Positions 16,659-24,712 of a stretch of 64,000 bases of DNA are shown here, one piece after another (position 1 is the first letter of the stretch; each line of letters begins with the position of its first letter). Source of the DNA: Rubrobacter xylanophilus. GTDB lineage: Bacteria; Actinomycetota; Rubrobacteria; Rubrobacterales; Rubrobacteraceae. A program made the translations under genes and the position numbers. Under the pieces are notes generated by a model. The model worked only from the letters and a program-made list of their open reading frames with translations, was not told the DNA's origin and did no database searches. The DNA lies in the NCBI RefSeq assembly GCF_007164525.1, contig NZ_AP019791.1, positions 2,095,501 through 2,159,500 of the forward strand, in the 5' to 3' direction.

Positions 16659-17839
16659 GAGGAGCCCAGCCGCGCCAGCGCCAGGGCCGCCAGCAGCGCA
16701 GCCCCCCGCGGCAGCACCCGCTCGTCGAAGGAGAACCGCGGCGTATGCAGCCCGGGCACGTCCCCCACCCCCAGCCAGATATAGGCCCCCGGCACCGCCT
16801 CCAGCATGAACGCGAAGTCCTCGGCCGCCATCGAGGGCCGGGAGGCCTCGACGGCGGCCTCCTTCCCGAAAAGCTCCGAGGCCACCTCCAGCGCGAAGTC
16901 GGCGGCCTCCGGGTCGTTGCGGGTGACCGGGTAGGAGAAGGTGTACTCCAGCGAGGCGTCGGTCCGCATCCCGCGGGCCACCCCCCCGGCGAGCTCCTCG
17001 ATCCTCCGGGGCATCCTCCGCCGCAGCCCCTCGTCCACCGTGCGCACCGTCCCGGTGAGCCGCGCGCTCTCCGGGATGATGTTGAAGGCGCTGCCGGCCT
17101 CGATCTGCCCCACCGTGAGCACCGCTGGCTCCGTGGGATCCGCCTCGCGGGAGACGAGCGTCTGCAGGGCGGTGACGACGTGGGCGGCCGCGACCACCGC
17201 GTCGGCGGTCAGGTGGGGCATCGCCCCGTGCCCGCCCCGACCGCGAACGGTGATCTCGAAGGCGTCCGCGGCGGCCATCGTGGGGCCACCCGCGGTCGAG
17301 GCAACCCCGAAAGGGAGCCCGGGCCACAGGTGCAACGCGTACACCCAGTCCACTCCCTCCAGCGCACCCTCCTCGACCATCACCCGGCCCCCGCCGCCCC
17401 CCTCCTCGGCGGGCTGGAAGAGAAAGCGGACCTCACCCGCGAGGCGCTCACGCATCCCGGAAAGCACGTGCGCAGCGCCGACCAGCATGCTGGTGTGCCC
17501 GTCGTGGCCGCAGGCGTGCATCCTCCCCTCCACCTCCGAGGCGAAGGGCAGCCCCGTCTCCTCCCGGATGGGCAGGGCGTCCATGTCCGCCCTGAGCCCC
17601 ACCACCGGACCTTCCTCCGCCCCGCGCAGGGTGGCCACGACGCCGTTCTGCGCCACCCCCGTCTCTACCTCCAGCGGCAGCCCCTCCAGCGCCGCCAGCA
17701 CCTTCGCGGCGGTCTTCGCCGTCTCGAAGCCCAGCTCGGGCTCCCGGTGGATCTCACGCCGCAGCGCGACGATCCTCTCTCCGTGCCTCCTCTCCGCCTC
17801 CGTCAGCAGCCCGCCGAACCTCTTCCCGGTCGCGCTCAT
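16655..17839 (-). CDS. M20-family metal amidohydrolase (N-acyl amino acid hydrolase)
   Basis: The 394-residue cytoplasmic enzyme has M20D motifs: GLRADMDALPIREETG near residue 75, MHACGHDGHTSMLVGAA near 108, FLFQPAEEGGGG near 140, a dimerisation domain, and a C-terminal MAAEDFAFM. These supply the two metal ligands of hippurate or N-acetyldiaminopimelate deacylases. It releases an amino acid from an N-acyl derivative. ATG 17839 has GGGAGG upstream. Neighbours do not fix the substrate. Confidence 0.88.
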   Translation of the reverse strand: MSATGKRFGGLLTEAERRHGERIVALRREIHREPELGFETAKTAAKVLAALEGLPLEVETGVAQNGVVATLRGAEEGPVVGLRADMDALPIREETGLPFASEVEGRMHACGHDGHTSMLVGAAHVLSGMRERLAGEVRFLFQPAEEGGGGGRVMVEEGALEGVDWVYALHLWPGLPFGVASTAGGPTMAAADAFEITVRGRGGHGAMPHLTADAVVAAAHVVTALQTLVSREADPTEPAVLTVGQIEAGSAFNIIPESARLTGTVRTVDEGLRRRMPRRIEELAGGVARGMRTDASLEYTFSYPVTRNDPEAADFALEVASELFGKEAAVEASRPSMAAEDFAFMLEAVPGAYIWLGVGDVPGLHTPRFSFDERVLPRGAALLAALALARLGSS

Positions 17840-17910
17840 GCAAAGACCTCCCGCCAGAGAGCCTGCCGTACGGACAAGTCTGCGACGCCGGCGCCCGCTT
17901 TACAAGCCCC

Positions 17911-18654
17911 TCAGGGCACCCAGACCTGTACCGGTCCCTCCGCCGGAAGGGAGGCGAAGACGATCTTCCCGACCCCCTGACGCCAGAGCTCGCGGGTCAC
18001 CACCGCCGCATCCGACATGCTCCGCCCCGGAGAGACCCCGGTTATGAGGACGGCGGAGCGCGCCCCGGAGGGCACCCGCGCCAGCGACCCACCGGAGAGC
18101 GCCCGGGCGAAGGCCCGCGGCGTGACGCTCTGCCCGGAACTCAGACCCGTGAGCCGGGCGAAGACCTCCGGCCGGTGGATGTGCTCGCCGGTCGCGGGCT
18201 TGCCCAGAACCCCGATGTTGGCCACGGCCACGACCAGCGTGGTCCCCCGAGGAATCGCCGGCTCGTGCTCCGCCGTCCCCTTCAGCGGCCGGCGCCGCGC
18301 ACCGTCGGCCTCCACCAACACCACGTCGGCTATGCTCCCGAGCGGCGCCACCTCCTCCAGCCCGAGCCCGCCGATCCTCCCCTTCGAAAGATACCCCGAC
18401 CCCACCGCGGCCGCTCCAGAGCTCGCTACCGACTCCTTGAGCCGGCCGAGCCAGCCCTCCTCCCCAGCGATTACGACCCTGCCTACCCTCTCCGCCTCCC
18501 CGACCTGCATCTTCGTCGTCGGAGCCGCTATCGCCGTCAGACCATCCCCGACCAGCTCCCCGGCCACGGCGATGATCGCGCTGGACTTCCCGCCCGCCCC
18601 CACGAAGGCAACAACGTCCCCCGCTGAGATCCCGAGCGCCGGATACAGCTTCAA
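17911..18654 (-). CDS. yqeC: YqeC-like selenium/molybdenum hydroxylase accessory protein
   Basis: The 247-residue protein has a P-loop-like VAFVGAGGKSSAI near the N-terminus, TTKM, and the VLVEADGARRRPLKGTAEHEPAIP motif, together diagnostic of the YqeC family found with selenium-dependent molybdenum hydroxylases. Its exact reaction is not established. TTG 18654 is preferred because AAGGAG is seven bases upstream; the ATG at 18720 has no site. No molybdenum hydroxylase or selenium genes are next to it. Confidence 0.78.
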   Translation of the reverse strand: MKLYPALGISAGDVVAFVGAGGKSSAIIAVAGELVGDGLTAIAAPTTKMQVGEAERVGRVVIAGEEGWLGRLKESVASSGAAAVGSGYLSKGRIGGLGLEEVAPLGSIADVVLVEADGARRRPLKGTAEHEPAIPRGTTLVVAVANIGVLGKPATGEHIHRPEVFARLTGLSSGQSVTPRAFARALSGGSLARVPSGARSAVLITGVSPGRSMSDAAVVTRELWRQGVGKIVFASLPAEGPVQVWVP

Positions 18655-18857
18655 CTCAAGGCTCCTTCCCCCCGCTTCTCTCTTTCCGCCGCACCATCTC
18701 TTTTGTGCACCTGCTCCCATGTTACATCAAAACGCGGAATCGCGTGCTTTATGGCATGTTGGATACGAGAAAATTTATGTAAGATGGGATCAGATTAACC
18801 GGTGTATGGCCGGGGTAATGTAGGGAGGGCTGGGAGAACGAGAGAAAGGAGCGGTGT

Positions 18858-19307
18858 GTGACGCAGCAGAGGGAGCGGGTAGCGGAGTTCGAGCGGCGTC
18901 TGGAGGGTGAGGACGGGCTCTCGGAGAGGAGCATAAAGGAGATCGTCGACGCCCTGCGGCCGCAGATGCAGGAGCTGGCGCGCAAGCAGGTCGAGCTGGC
19001 GAAGGTCGAGCTGGCGCCGGTCGGGCGGCAGGCGGGCATCGCGGCGGGGCTTCTGGTGGCCGGCGCGGTGTTTCTGCACCTGTTCGTCGTGTTTCTGGCG
19101 GTCACCGGCATCTATCTGCTCAACGAGGTTGGGGGGCTGAGCCTGTGGGTCTCGGCGCTGATCGTCTCTGGTATACTGCTCGTGATAGGGGGTGTTTTGG
19201 CCGGGACGGGCGCCGGCAGGCTGAGGGGCCTTGATCCCAAGCCCCGCCGCACCATAAGCACCTTCCAGCAGAACGTGGAGTGGCTCAAGGGGCAGTTCAG
19301 GTCGTGA
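18858..19307 (+). CDS. DUF1469 / actinobacterial holin-X-like membrane protein
   Basis: This 149-residue protein has an N-terminal amphipathic helical part (residues 1-50) and two long hydrophobic helices (about 58-82 and 92-115), the plan of the phage-holin-related DUF1469 family. No phage gene is near, so a housekeeping membrane role is more likely than lysis. GTG 18858 follows GAAAGGAGCG. Its TGA overlaps the GTG of the next gene, so they are co-translated. Confidence 0.75.
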   Translation: MTQQRERVAEFERRLEGEDGLSERSIKEIVDALRPQMQELARKQVELAKVELAPVGRQAGIAAGLLVAGAVFLHLFVVFLAVTGIYLLNEVGGLSLWVSALIVSGILLVIGGVLAGTGAGRLRGLDPKPRRTISTFQQNVEWLKGQFRS

Positions 19308-19654
19308 GCGAGATACCGGAGCGCATAGAGCGGGAGATGTTCGAGATCCGGAGCCGCATGGCACCGGACGTGAGGGATCTACGCCGGCACGTGGAGCCCA
19401 GGGTCGTCGTTCAGCAGACCAAGGAAAAGGCGAAGGCCCGGCTGAAGGAGGTCCTGAGCCGCCTGGGGCGGAGCATCGCAGAATCTGCCCGCAGGCAGGC
19501 GAGGATGGCCCGGGAGGCCGGGCGCAAACGCGATCCGGCGCTCCTCACCGACGCGGTGAGGAGCGATCCCCGTCCGATGATCCTGCTGGCCGTAGCGCTC
19601 GCGGCGACTGCCATGGCGGTCCGCCGACTCTCCGGGGGAGGCGCGAAGAGGTAG
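19304..19654 (+). CDS. DUF3618-like small protein with C-terminal membrane helix
   Basis: The 116-residue basic protein starts with IPERIEREMFEIRSRMAPDVRDL, similar to the DUF3618 helix that often follows DUF1469 proteins. It continues as a charged coiled region and ends with one membrane helix (about residues 92-108) and a basic tail. GTG 19304 overlaps the upstream TGA. It probably works with the preceding membrane protein. Function is unknown. Confidence 0.62.
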   Translation: MSEIPERIEREMFEIRSRMAPDVRDLRRHVEPRVVVQQTKEKAKARLKEVLSRLGRSIAESARRQARMAREAGRKRDPALLTDAVRSDPRPMILLAVALAATAMAVRRLSGGGAKR

Positions 19655-19680
19655 CTCCGCTCCACGTCCACTTCCAGCCT

Positions 19681-20826
19681 GTGGGCGGGGCGGCCGGGGA
19701 CATGATCCTGGCCAGCCTCCTCTCCGCCGGGGCCTCCGTGGAAGAGGTCGAAGAAGGGATACGCGGTCTCGGGTTGTCCGTGCGGCTGGAGCTCCGGCAG
19801 GTCGAGATCAGCGGCATAGACGCCCTTGCCCTGAAGGTCGTCCCGCCCGAGGAGCACGTCCACCGCACCTTCGCGGACATCCGCCGCCTCATCGAGGACT
19901 CCGACCTCTCGGATCGGGTCGCCGGTCGGGCGCTCGAGGCCTTCCGGCTCCTCGCCGCCGCCGAAGGGCGGGTGCACGGCGTCCCGCCGGAGCAGGTTAC
20001 CTTCCACGAGGTCGGCGCGGCCGACTCCATAGCCGACATCGTCGGCACCTCCCTCGCCCTGGAGCTACTCGGCGTGCAGAGCGCCAGCTGCGGCCCGCTG
20101 CCCATGGGTAGCGGCGTCGTACGCGCCGCCCACGGTCCTCTGCCCGTCCCGGGGCCGGCCACGCTGGAGGTGCTGCGGGGCTGCCGGGTGCGCTGGCCGG
20201 AGGAGGAGATGGAGATGACCACCCCTACGGGGGCGGCGCTCATGCGGACCCTGACTGGCGGGGAGTTCTCGGACGCCGCCCCGCCGATGGTCCTGAGCGC
20301 CGTGGGCTACGGAGCCGGCACGGTCCGGCTGCAAAGCGCGCCGAACCTGCTGCGGGCGGTCGTGGGACGTGTGGAGGGGCCGGCCGGCGAGCTGGAGGTC
20401 CTCGAGGCCAACGTCGACGATGTCTCCGGCGAAATCCTCGGCTCCGCCGTGGAGCGGCTGCTCGAGGCGGGCGCGCCCGACGCGTGGCTCGAGCCCATCG
20501 TCATGAAGCGCGGCCGCGGGGCCTACAAGCTCTGCGTCCTCGCGCGGCGGCAGGACAGGGAGCGCCTCGCTCAGCTGATGATGCGCGAGACCGGGAGCCT
20601 CGGCGTCCGCCACCACCCCGTCGGGCGCACCGTCGCCGAGAGGCGCATCGTGGAGGTCGAGCTCCCGTACGGAAGATGCCGGGTAAAGATAGGCTCCCTC
20701 GACGGCAGGGATTTCGTCGTCTCCCCCGAGCACGCCGACGCGACCCGGCTGGCCAGAGGGAGCGGGGTGCCGCTCCCGCGAGTCTACGACGACGCCCGGC
20801 GGGCGGCCCTCTCCGAGAAGGCCTGA
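19681..20826 (+). CDS. larC: LarC-type nickel-pincer cofactor insertion protein (DUF111)
   Basis: The 381 residues from GTG 19681 cover both halves of LarC in one frame: GGAAGDMILASLL, the FHEVGAADSIADIVG histidine motif, GAALMRTL, and the C-terminal VLEANVDDVSGEILG / MKRGRGAYKLCVL / MMRETGSLGVR motifs. LarC inserts nickel into the pyridinium dithiocarboxylate cofactor. The conserved first strand lies upstream of the GTG in the same frame (LHVHFQPV, 19660-19683) but has no ATG, GTG or TTG before it. A CTC at 19660 follows GAAGAGG. The true start is uncertain. LarA, LarB and LarE are not in the window. Confidence 0.83.
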   Translation: MGGAAGDMILASLLSAGASVEEVEEGIRGLGLSVRLELRQVEISGIDALALKVVPPEEHVHRTFADIRRLIEDSDLSDRVAGRALEAFRLLAAAEGRVHGVPPEQVTFHEVGAADSIADIVGTSLALELLGVQSASCGPLPMGSGVVRAAHGPLPVPGPATLEVLRGCRVRWPEEEMEMTTPTGAALMRTLTGGEFSDAAPPMVLSAVGYGAGTVRLQSAPNLLRAVVGRVEGPAGELEVLEANVDDVSGEILGSAVERLLEAGAPDAWLEPIVMKRGRGAYKLCVLARRQDRERLAQLMMRETGSLGVRHHPVGRTVAERRIVEVELPYGRCRVKIGSLDGRDFVVSPEHADATRLARGSGVPLPRVYDDARRAALSEKA

Positions 20827-20851
20827 GGCCGGGGTTTTTAGAACCCCGGCC
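20827..20851. terminator. Bidirectional terminator between larC and the cold-shock gene
   Basis: A 10-bp perfect stem (GGCCGGGGTT with AACCCCGGCC) and a 5-base loop sit immediately after the larC stop and 34 bases past the cold-shock stop on the other strand. T- and A-rich bases flank the stem, so it can serve both genes. Confidence 0.65.
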
Positions 20852-20884
20852 CCAAAACCGCAGGTGGTAGCTTTCCGGCTGCTC

Positions 20885-21088
20885 TCAGATCCTGGTGACC
20901 TTCACGGCCTGCATCCCCTTGCGGCCCCTGGTGGCCTCGTAGGTCACCCGCGCCCCCTCCTCGAGGGTCTTGAACCCGGTGCCTTCTATCCCGGAGTAGT
21001 GGACGAAGAGATCCTCGCTCCCATCGTCCGGAGAGATGAAGCCGTAGCCCTTCTCGTCGCTGAACCACTTCACCGTGCCTTGGGCCAT
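20885..21088 (-). CDS. csp: Cold-shock domain protein
   Basis: The 67-residue protein is a single cold-shock domain: [16 protein letters not shown] holds RNP1 and [10 protein letters not shown] holds RNP2. It binds single-stranded nucleic acids and acts as an RNA chaperone. One substitution is Tyr for Phe in the RNP2 FVHF position. It has an unusually long gap (about 158 bases) to the next gene upstream, as expected for a regulated 5' leader. Confidence 0.96.
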   Translation of the reverse strand: MAQGTVKWFSDEKGYGFISPDDGSEDLFVHYSGIEGTGFKTLEEGARVTYEATRGRKGMQAVKVTRI

Positions 21089-21196
21089 ATCCAGCGCCCG
21101 CCTTTCTGCTTCCGGGACGAGGATTAAGGAAACAGGACACCACCAGAGCCCCTTCGGGTGAGCGACCTCTGCTTCCGGCTCCTCGCCCGCCTTTCA

Positions 21197-21215
21197 AACT
21201 GCGACTCGCAGTTTA
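21197..21215. promoter_or_regulatory. Perfect 19-bp inverted repeat
   Basis: AAACTGCGA and TCGCAGTTT are exact inverted copies around a single C. The repeat lies 31 bases past the HAD phosphatase stop and about 110 bases upstream of the cold-shock start, both on the minus strand. The one-base centre suits a dimeric protein better than an RNA terminator, and there is no T-tract. Confidence 0.45.
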
Positions 21216-21246
21216 GTACAAAACCCCGCGGGCTGCACCGCCGTTC

Positions 21247-21891
21247 CTACCCCGGAAAGCCCGCCCGCAGCAGGGCGGCGCAGTCCTCGTAGACCTCGGC
21301 CGCCCCGGCCTCCTCCAGCTCCCGGGCGCTGAACGCCCCGCCGGTGAGGACGGCGACGGTCCGGATCCCGGCCGCATGGGCCGCCTGCACGTCCCACACG
21401 GCGTCCCCGACGGCCACGGTCTCCTCCGGCGATACCTCCGCCCGCTCCAGCGCGAGCTCGAAGATGTCCGGAGCGGGCTTGGAGTTCTCCACGTCGGCGG
21501 AGTTCACGATCCCGGAGAGCCTCCCCTCCGTCTCCAGCAACCGCAGGTACTTCTCCAGCTCCTCCGGCTTGGCGCTGGTCACGAACCAGACGCCGCACCC
21601 CCTCTCGGAGAGCGAAGCGATGAGCTCCTTCGCCCCCGGCAACGGCAGCGCGTACTCCTGCATCTCCATGAAGATCTCACCGTGCAGCCGGTCGGCCTCC
21701 GCGGCGGCGGCCTCGTCGTCGGGGATGAACTCCGGGACGAGCTTGTCCGATCCCTTTCCGATCTGGCGGTGCACCCGGGCGCGGGGCACCCGGTAGCCGA
21801 CCCGGTCGAAGGCTCGGGCCCAGGCCTCGACGTGCAGGTAGTTGGTATCCATCAGGGTGCCGTCCACGTCCAGCACGACCGCTCGGGCCAC
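21247..21891 (-). CDS. HAD-superfamily phosphatase, phosphoglycolate phosphatase-like
   Basis: The 214-residue protein has all HAD motifs: nucleophile region VVLDVDGTLMD (motif I), FVTSAK (motif II), the Lys in SKPAPDIF (motif III) and VGDAVWDVQAA (motif IV), with a helical cap between I and II. It dephosphorylates a small cytoplasmic metabolite. GTG 21891 is chosen because AAGGAGGAGG is six bases upstream; the long frame beyond is antisense to other genes. The substrate is not predictable. Confidence 0.85.
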   Translation of the reverse strand: MARAVVLDVDGTLMDTNYLHVEAWARAFDRVGYRVPRARVHRQIGKGSDKLVPEFIPDDEAAAAEADRLHGEIFMEMQEYALPLPGAKELIASLSERGCGVWFVTSAKPEELEKYLRLLETEGRLSGIVNSADVENSKPAPDIFELALERAEVSPEETVAVGDAVWDVQAAHAAGIRTVAVLTGGAFSARELEEAGAAEVYEDCAALLRAGFPG

Positions 21892-21942
21892 CGAAAACCT
21901 CCTCCTTGGTGGGAATCGGACACGATGGCCTAAAATACCCGT

Positions 21943-22878
21943 ATGGCTTCCCGACGAATCATCCGCGGCGGGTACGCGGCCCTCCGGGAGGGAGCGGCGC
22001 TCGTCGTGCATGCCGGGGCCGACGTCCTGCGGCTCTCCGGGAAGGACCCTCTGGGGCTCCTGGAGGCGATCCTGACGAACGCTCTCCCGGAGGAGGAGAA
22101 CCGCGGCGCCTACGCTCTCCTGCTCGACCCGAAGGGGCGTATACAGGCGGACCTGCGGGTGGTCCGGCACGCGGGGGAGGTGCTGGTCGTGGCCGGACCG
22201 GAGAGCGCGGGGGCGGTGCGGAAGATACTGGACCGTTACGCCCCGTTCTCCCGGGTCTCGGTGGAGGAGACGGGCCTCGGGGTGCTCGGGCTCTACGGAC
22301 CCCGGGCGGCGGAGCTGGCCGGCCTGGAGAGCCCCCTCCCAGAACACGGCTCCGCGAGGCTTGGGGAGCTCCTCGCTGTCGGGGTAGAGGTGCCGGTGCC
22401 GGGGATGGACCTGATCGGGACACCGGAGGAGCTGCGGGCCGCCCGCAAGCGGCTCTCCGCCGCCGGCGCGGTCGCCGCCACCGCAGAGGAGTACGAGACG
22501 GCCCGCGTAATCGCCGGGGTCCCGCGCTTCGGCATGGACTTCACCCCAGAGAACTTCCCGGCCGAAGCCGGGCTTCTGGAGCGCGCGGTGAGCTTCGAGA
22601 AGGGCTGCTACCCCGGCCAGGAGACGGTCGCGAGGATGCGCTACCGGGGACACCCGAACAGGACGCTGCACCGCTTCGTGCTGGACCCCGGAGAGCCCCC
22701 ACCCCCAGGCACCGGGATCCTCCAGAACGAGCGCCGGGCGGGCACTCTCACCAGCGTGGCCCCCTTGCCCTCCGAGGGCGGAGACGTCTTCGCGCTGGGC
22801 TACCTGCGGCGCGGGGTGGACCCCGAGGGTCCGCTCTCCGCCGGCGGCGTCTCCCTGAGGGTGGCTCAAGACCGGTGA
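21943..22878 (+). CDS. ygfZ: YgfZ/GcvT-related folate-binding protein
   Basis: The 311-residue protein has the YgfZ signature FEKGCYPGQETVARMRYRG (Lys-Gly-Cys-Tyr-x-Gly-Gln-Glu) near residue 225 on a GcvT-like fold. YgfZ uses folate to support iron-sulfur protein maturation, which suits the suf operon about 1 kb downstream. ATG 21943 has no ribosome site. TAAAAT (21931-21936) ends six bases before it, so translation of a leaderless mRNA is likely. Its stop overlaps the methyltransferase start. Confidence 0.85.
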   Translation: MASRRIIRGGYAALREGAALVVHAGADVLRLSGKDPLGLLEAILTNALPEEENRGAYALLLDPKGRIQADLRVVRHAGEVLVVAGPESAGAVRKILDRYAPFSRVSVEETGLGVLGLYGPRAAELAGLESPLPEHGSARLGELLAVGVEVPVPGMDLIGTPEELRAARKRLSAAGAVAATAEEYETARVIAGVPRFGMDFTPENFPAEAGLLERAVSFEKGCYPGQETVARMRYRGHPNRTLHRFVLDPGEPPPPGTGILQNERRAGTLTSVAPLPSEGGDVFALGYLRRGVDPEGPLSAGGVSLRVAQDR

Positions 22879-23681
22879 ACCGGACGCCCCTGGAGCGGGA
22901 GGTCGGGGAGCACTACGGCCGGGAGGGGCTGGAGGAGAGAATCTCCTCCGCCCTGCGGGCCGCGGGAGCGGACCCGTTCGCTCCCTCGGTGGAGGATCTG
23001 CACGCCGTGGACCAGCTCCACACCCGCGGCGTGCGCGCGACGCTGGAGCTGGCACGCCTCGCGGGCGTCGCACCGGGAACGCGGGTGCTGGACGTGGGCG
23101 GCGGCCTCGGCGGCCCGGCCCGCACCCTGGCCTCGGAGTTCGGCTGCCGGGTGGTGGTGCTCGATGTCACGGAGGAGTTCTGCCGGGTGGGTGCCCTGCT
23201 CACCGCCCGCGCAGGCCTCGGCGACCTCGTCTCCTTCCGACACGGCAGCGCGCTGGAGATCCCCTTCCCCGACGGGAGCTTCGACCTGGCCTGGACCCAG
23301 CACAGCTCGATGAACATCCCGGACAAGAGCCGGCTCTACCGGGAGATACGCCGCATCCTCAGGCCCGGCGGACGCCTGGCGATGCACGAGATCCTGGCCG
23401 GCCCCTCCGGCCCGCCCCGCCGCTTTCCCCTCCCCTGGGCCAAAACCCCGGCCCTGAGTCACCTCCTCCCCCCGGACCAGACCCGAGACGCCCTCTCCCG
23501 CGCCGGCCTCCGCGAGCTGGCCTGGCAGGACGTGACCCGAAAGACCGAAGCCTGGCTCGAATCCCGACAAACCACCCGCCCCTCCGGTCCACCACCCGAG
23601 GCCTTCGCCAACCTGCTCCAGAGCATCCGCGAAGGCCGCGCCGTGGTCGTCCAGGCCCTCCTCGAACGCCCCACCAGTTGA
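22875..23681 (+). CDS. Class I SAM-dependent methyltransferase
   Basis: This 268-residue Rossmann methyltransferase has motif I LDVGGGLGGPARTLA near residue 75, an acidic VVVLDVTEEF motif II, FPDGSFDLAW near 135 and the post-motif LRPGGRLAMHEIL. The overall pattern resembles sarcosine/dimethylglycine or sterol-type small-molecule methyltransferases, but the acceptor is unknown. GTG 22875 overlaps the YgfZ stop (GTGA), so they form one operon. Confidence 0.83.
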   Translation: MNRTPLEREVGEHYGREGLEERISSALRAAGADPFAPSVEDLHAVDQLHTRGVRATLELARLAGVAPGTRVLDVGGGLGGPARTLASEFGCRVVVLDVTEEFCRVGALLTARAGLGDLVSFRHGSALEIPFPDGSFDLAWTQHSSMNIPDKSRLYREIRRILRPGGRLAMHEILAGPSGPPRRFPLPWAKTPALSHLLPPDQTRDALSRAGLRELAWQDVTRKTEAWLESRQTTRPSGPPPEAFANLLQSIREGRAVVVQALLERPTS

Positions 23682-23849
23682 GAACCATTCCCGACAACGA
23701 GCCCTCCGGACACCCATGTTGTTACAAGCCACTCCCTCCGCTGGGGTTTCCTGGGAACCGTTCCCGGCAGGAACGCCGGCAAGCGAGCTTCCGAAAAGCG
23801 GCTTGGGAATGCGCCGTTTAAGGCATATTAAGAAATGTTCTTGATCCAG

Positions 23850-23890
23850 GTCACGTAAAATTGTGACGTTGGTCGGGCTGTGATTAAATA
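23850..23890 (+). promoter_or_regulatory. suf operon promoter with overlapping palindrome
   Basis: TTGTGA (23861-23866) and TAAATA (23885-23890) are 18 bases apart, 58 bases before sufC. The -35 box falls in GTCAC-N8-GTGAC (23850-23867), a candidate site for an iron- or redox-sensing repressor. A second short repeat, AAGAA-ATG-TTCTT, lies at 23830-23842. No SufR or Rrf2 gene is present in the window. Confidence 0.5.
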
Positions 23891-23948
23891 GCCTGGCAGT
23901 AGCAAGCGCTTACGTAGCGAGTTTCATCCGACGGAGCAGCGGGGGCAG

Positions 23949-24701
23949 ATGCTAAAGATAGAGAATTTGCGCGCCGAGGTAGAGGGCAAGGAGATTCTGA
24001 AGGGTCTGACGCTCGAGGTGGGCAAGGGCGAGATCCACGCCATCATGGGACCCAACGGCTCGGGCAAGAGCACGCTGGCCAACGTGCTCATGGGGCATCC
24101 GCGCTACGAGGTCACCGGTGGTTCGGTGACCTTCGAGGGCGAGGATGTGCTGGAGCTCGAGCCCGACGAGCGGGCCAAACTCGGGATGTTCCTCGCGTTT
24201 CAGTACCCGAGCGAGGTACCCGGGGTCTCCGTGGCCAACTTTCTGCGGACGGCGGTCAACTCCGTGCGGGAGCAGGAGATCCCGCCGATGGAGATGTACA
24301 AGCTCCTGCAGGAGAAGATGCGTCTGATGGACATGGACCCCGGCTTCGCCGAGAGGTATCTCAACGAGGGCTTCTCCGGCGGGGAGAAGAAGCGCAACGA
24401 GATCCTGCAGCTGCTCGTGCTCCAGCCCAAGCTCGCCATCCTGGACGAGACCGACTCTGGGCTGGACATCGACGCGCTGCAGATCGTCGCCCGGGGCGTC
24501 AACCAGATGCGCGGTCCCGAGTTCTCCGCGGTGGTCATCACCCACTACCAGCGGATACTCCGCTACATCGAGCCGGACTTCGTGCACGTCATGCTCGACG
24601 GGCGGATCGTGACCTCGGGCGGCAAGGAGCTCGCCGAGGAGCTCGAGTCCAAGGGCTACGACTGGGTCCGCCAGGAGTTCGGGGCGGGGACCCAGAGCTA
24701 A
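23949..24701 (+). CDS. sufC: Fe-S cluster assembly ATPase SufC
   Basis: The 250-residue ABC-type ATPase has Walker [17 protein letters not shown] near residue 35, the SufC-specific [11 protein letters not shown] signature near 142 and Walker [17 protein letters not shown] near 165. It forms a soluble complex with SufB and SufD that builds iron-sulfur clusters and is not a transporter subunit. It is the first gene of a six-gene suf operon (plus one remnant). Confidence 0.97.
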   Translation: MLKIENLRAEVEGKEILKGLTLEVGKGEIHAIMGPNGSGKSTLANVLMGHPRYEVTGGSVTFEGEDVLELEPDERAKLGMFLAFQYPSEVPGVSVANFLRTAVNSVREQEIPPMEMYKLLQEKMRLMDMDPGFAERYLNEGFSGGEKKRNEILQLLVLQPKLAILDETDSGLDIDALQIVARGVNQMRGPEFSAVVITHYQRILRYIEPDFVHVMLDGRIVTSGGKELAEELESKGYDWVRQEFGAGTQS

Positions 24702-24712
24702 AGGAGGGAAGG

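Noticed and set aside
18858-19654. Holin-like proteins as a sign of a prophage.
   Set aside because: No integrase, capsid, tail or lysin gene is near. The DUF1469/DUF3618 pair is common in ordinary actinobacterial chromosomes.
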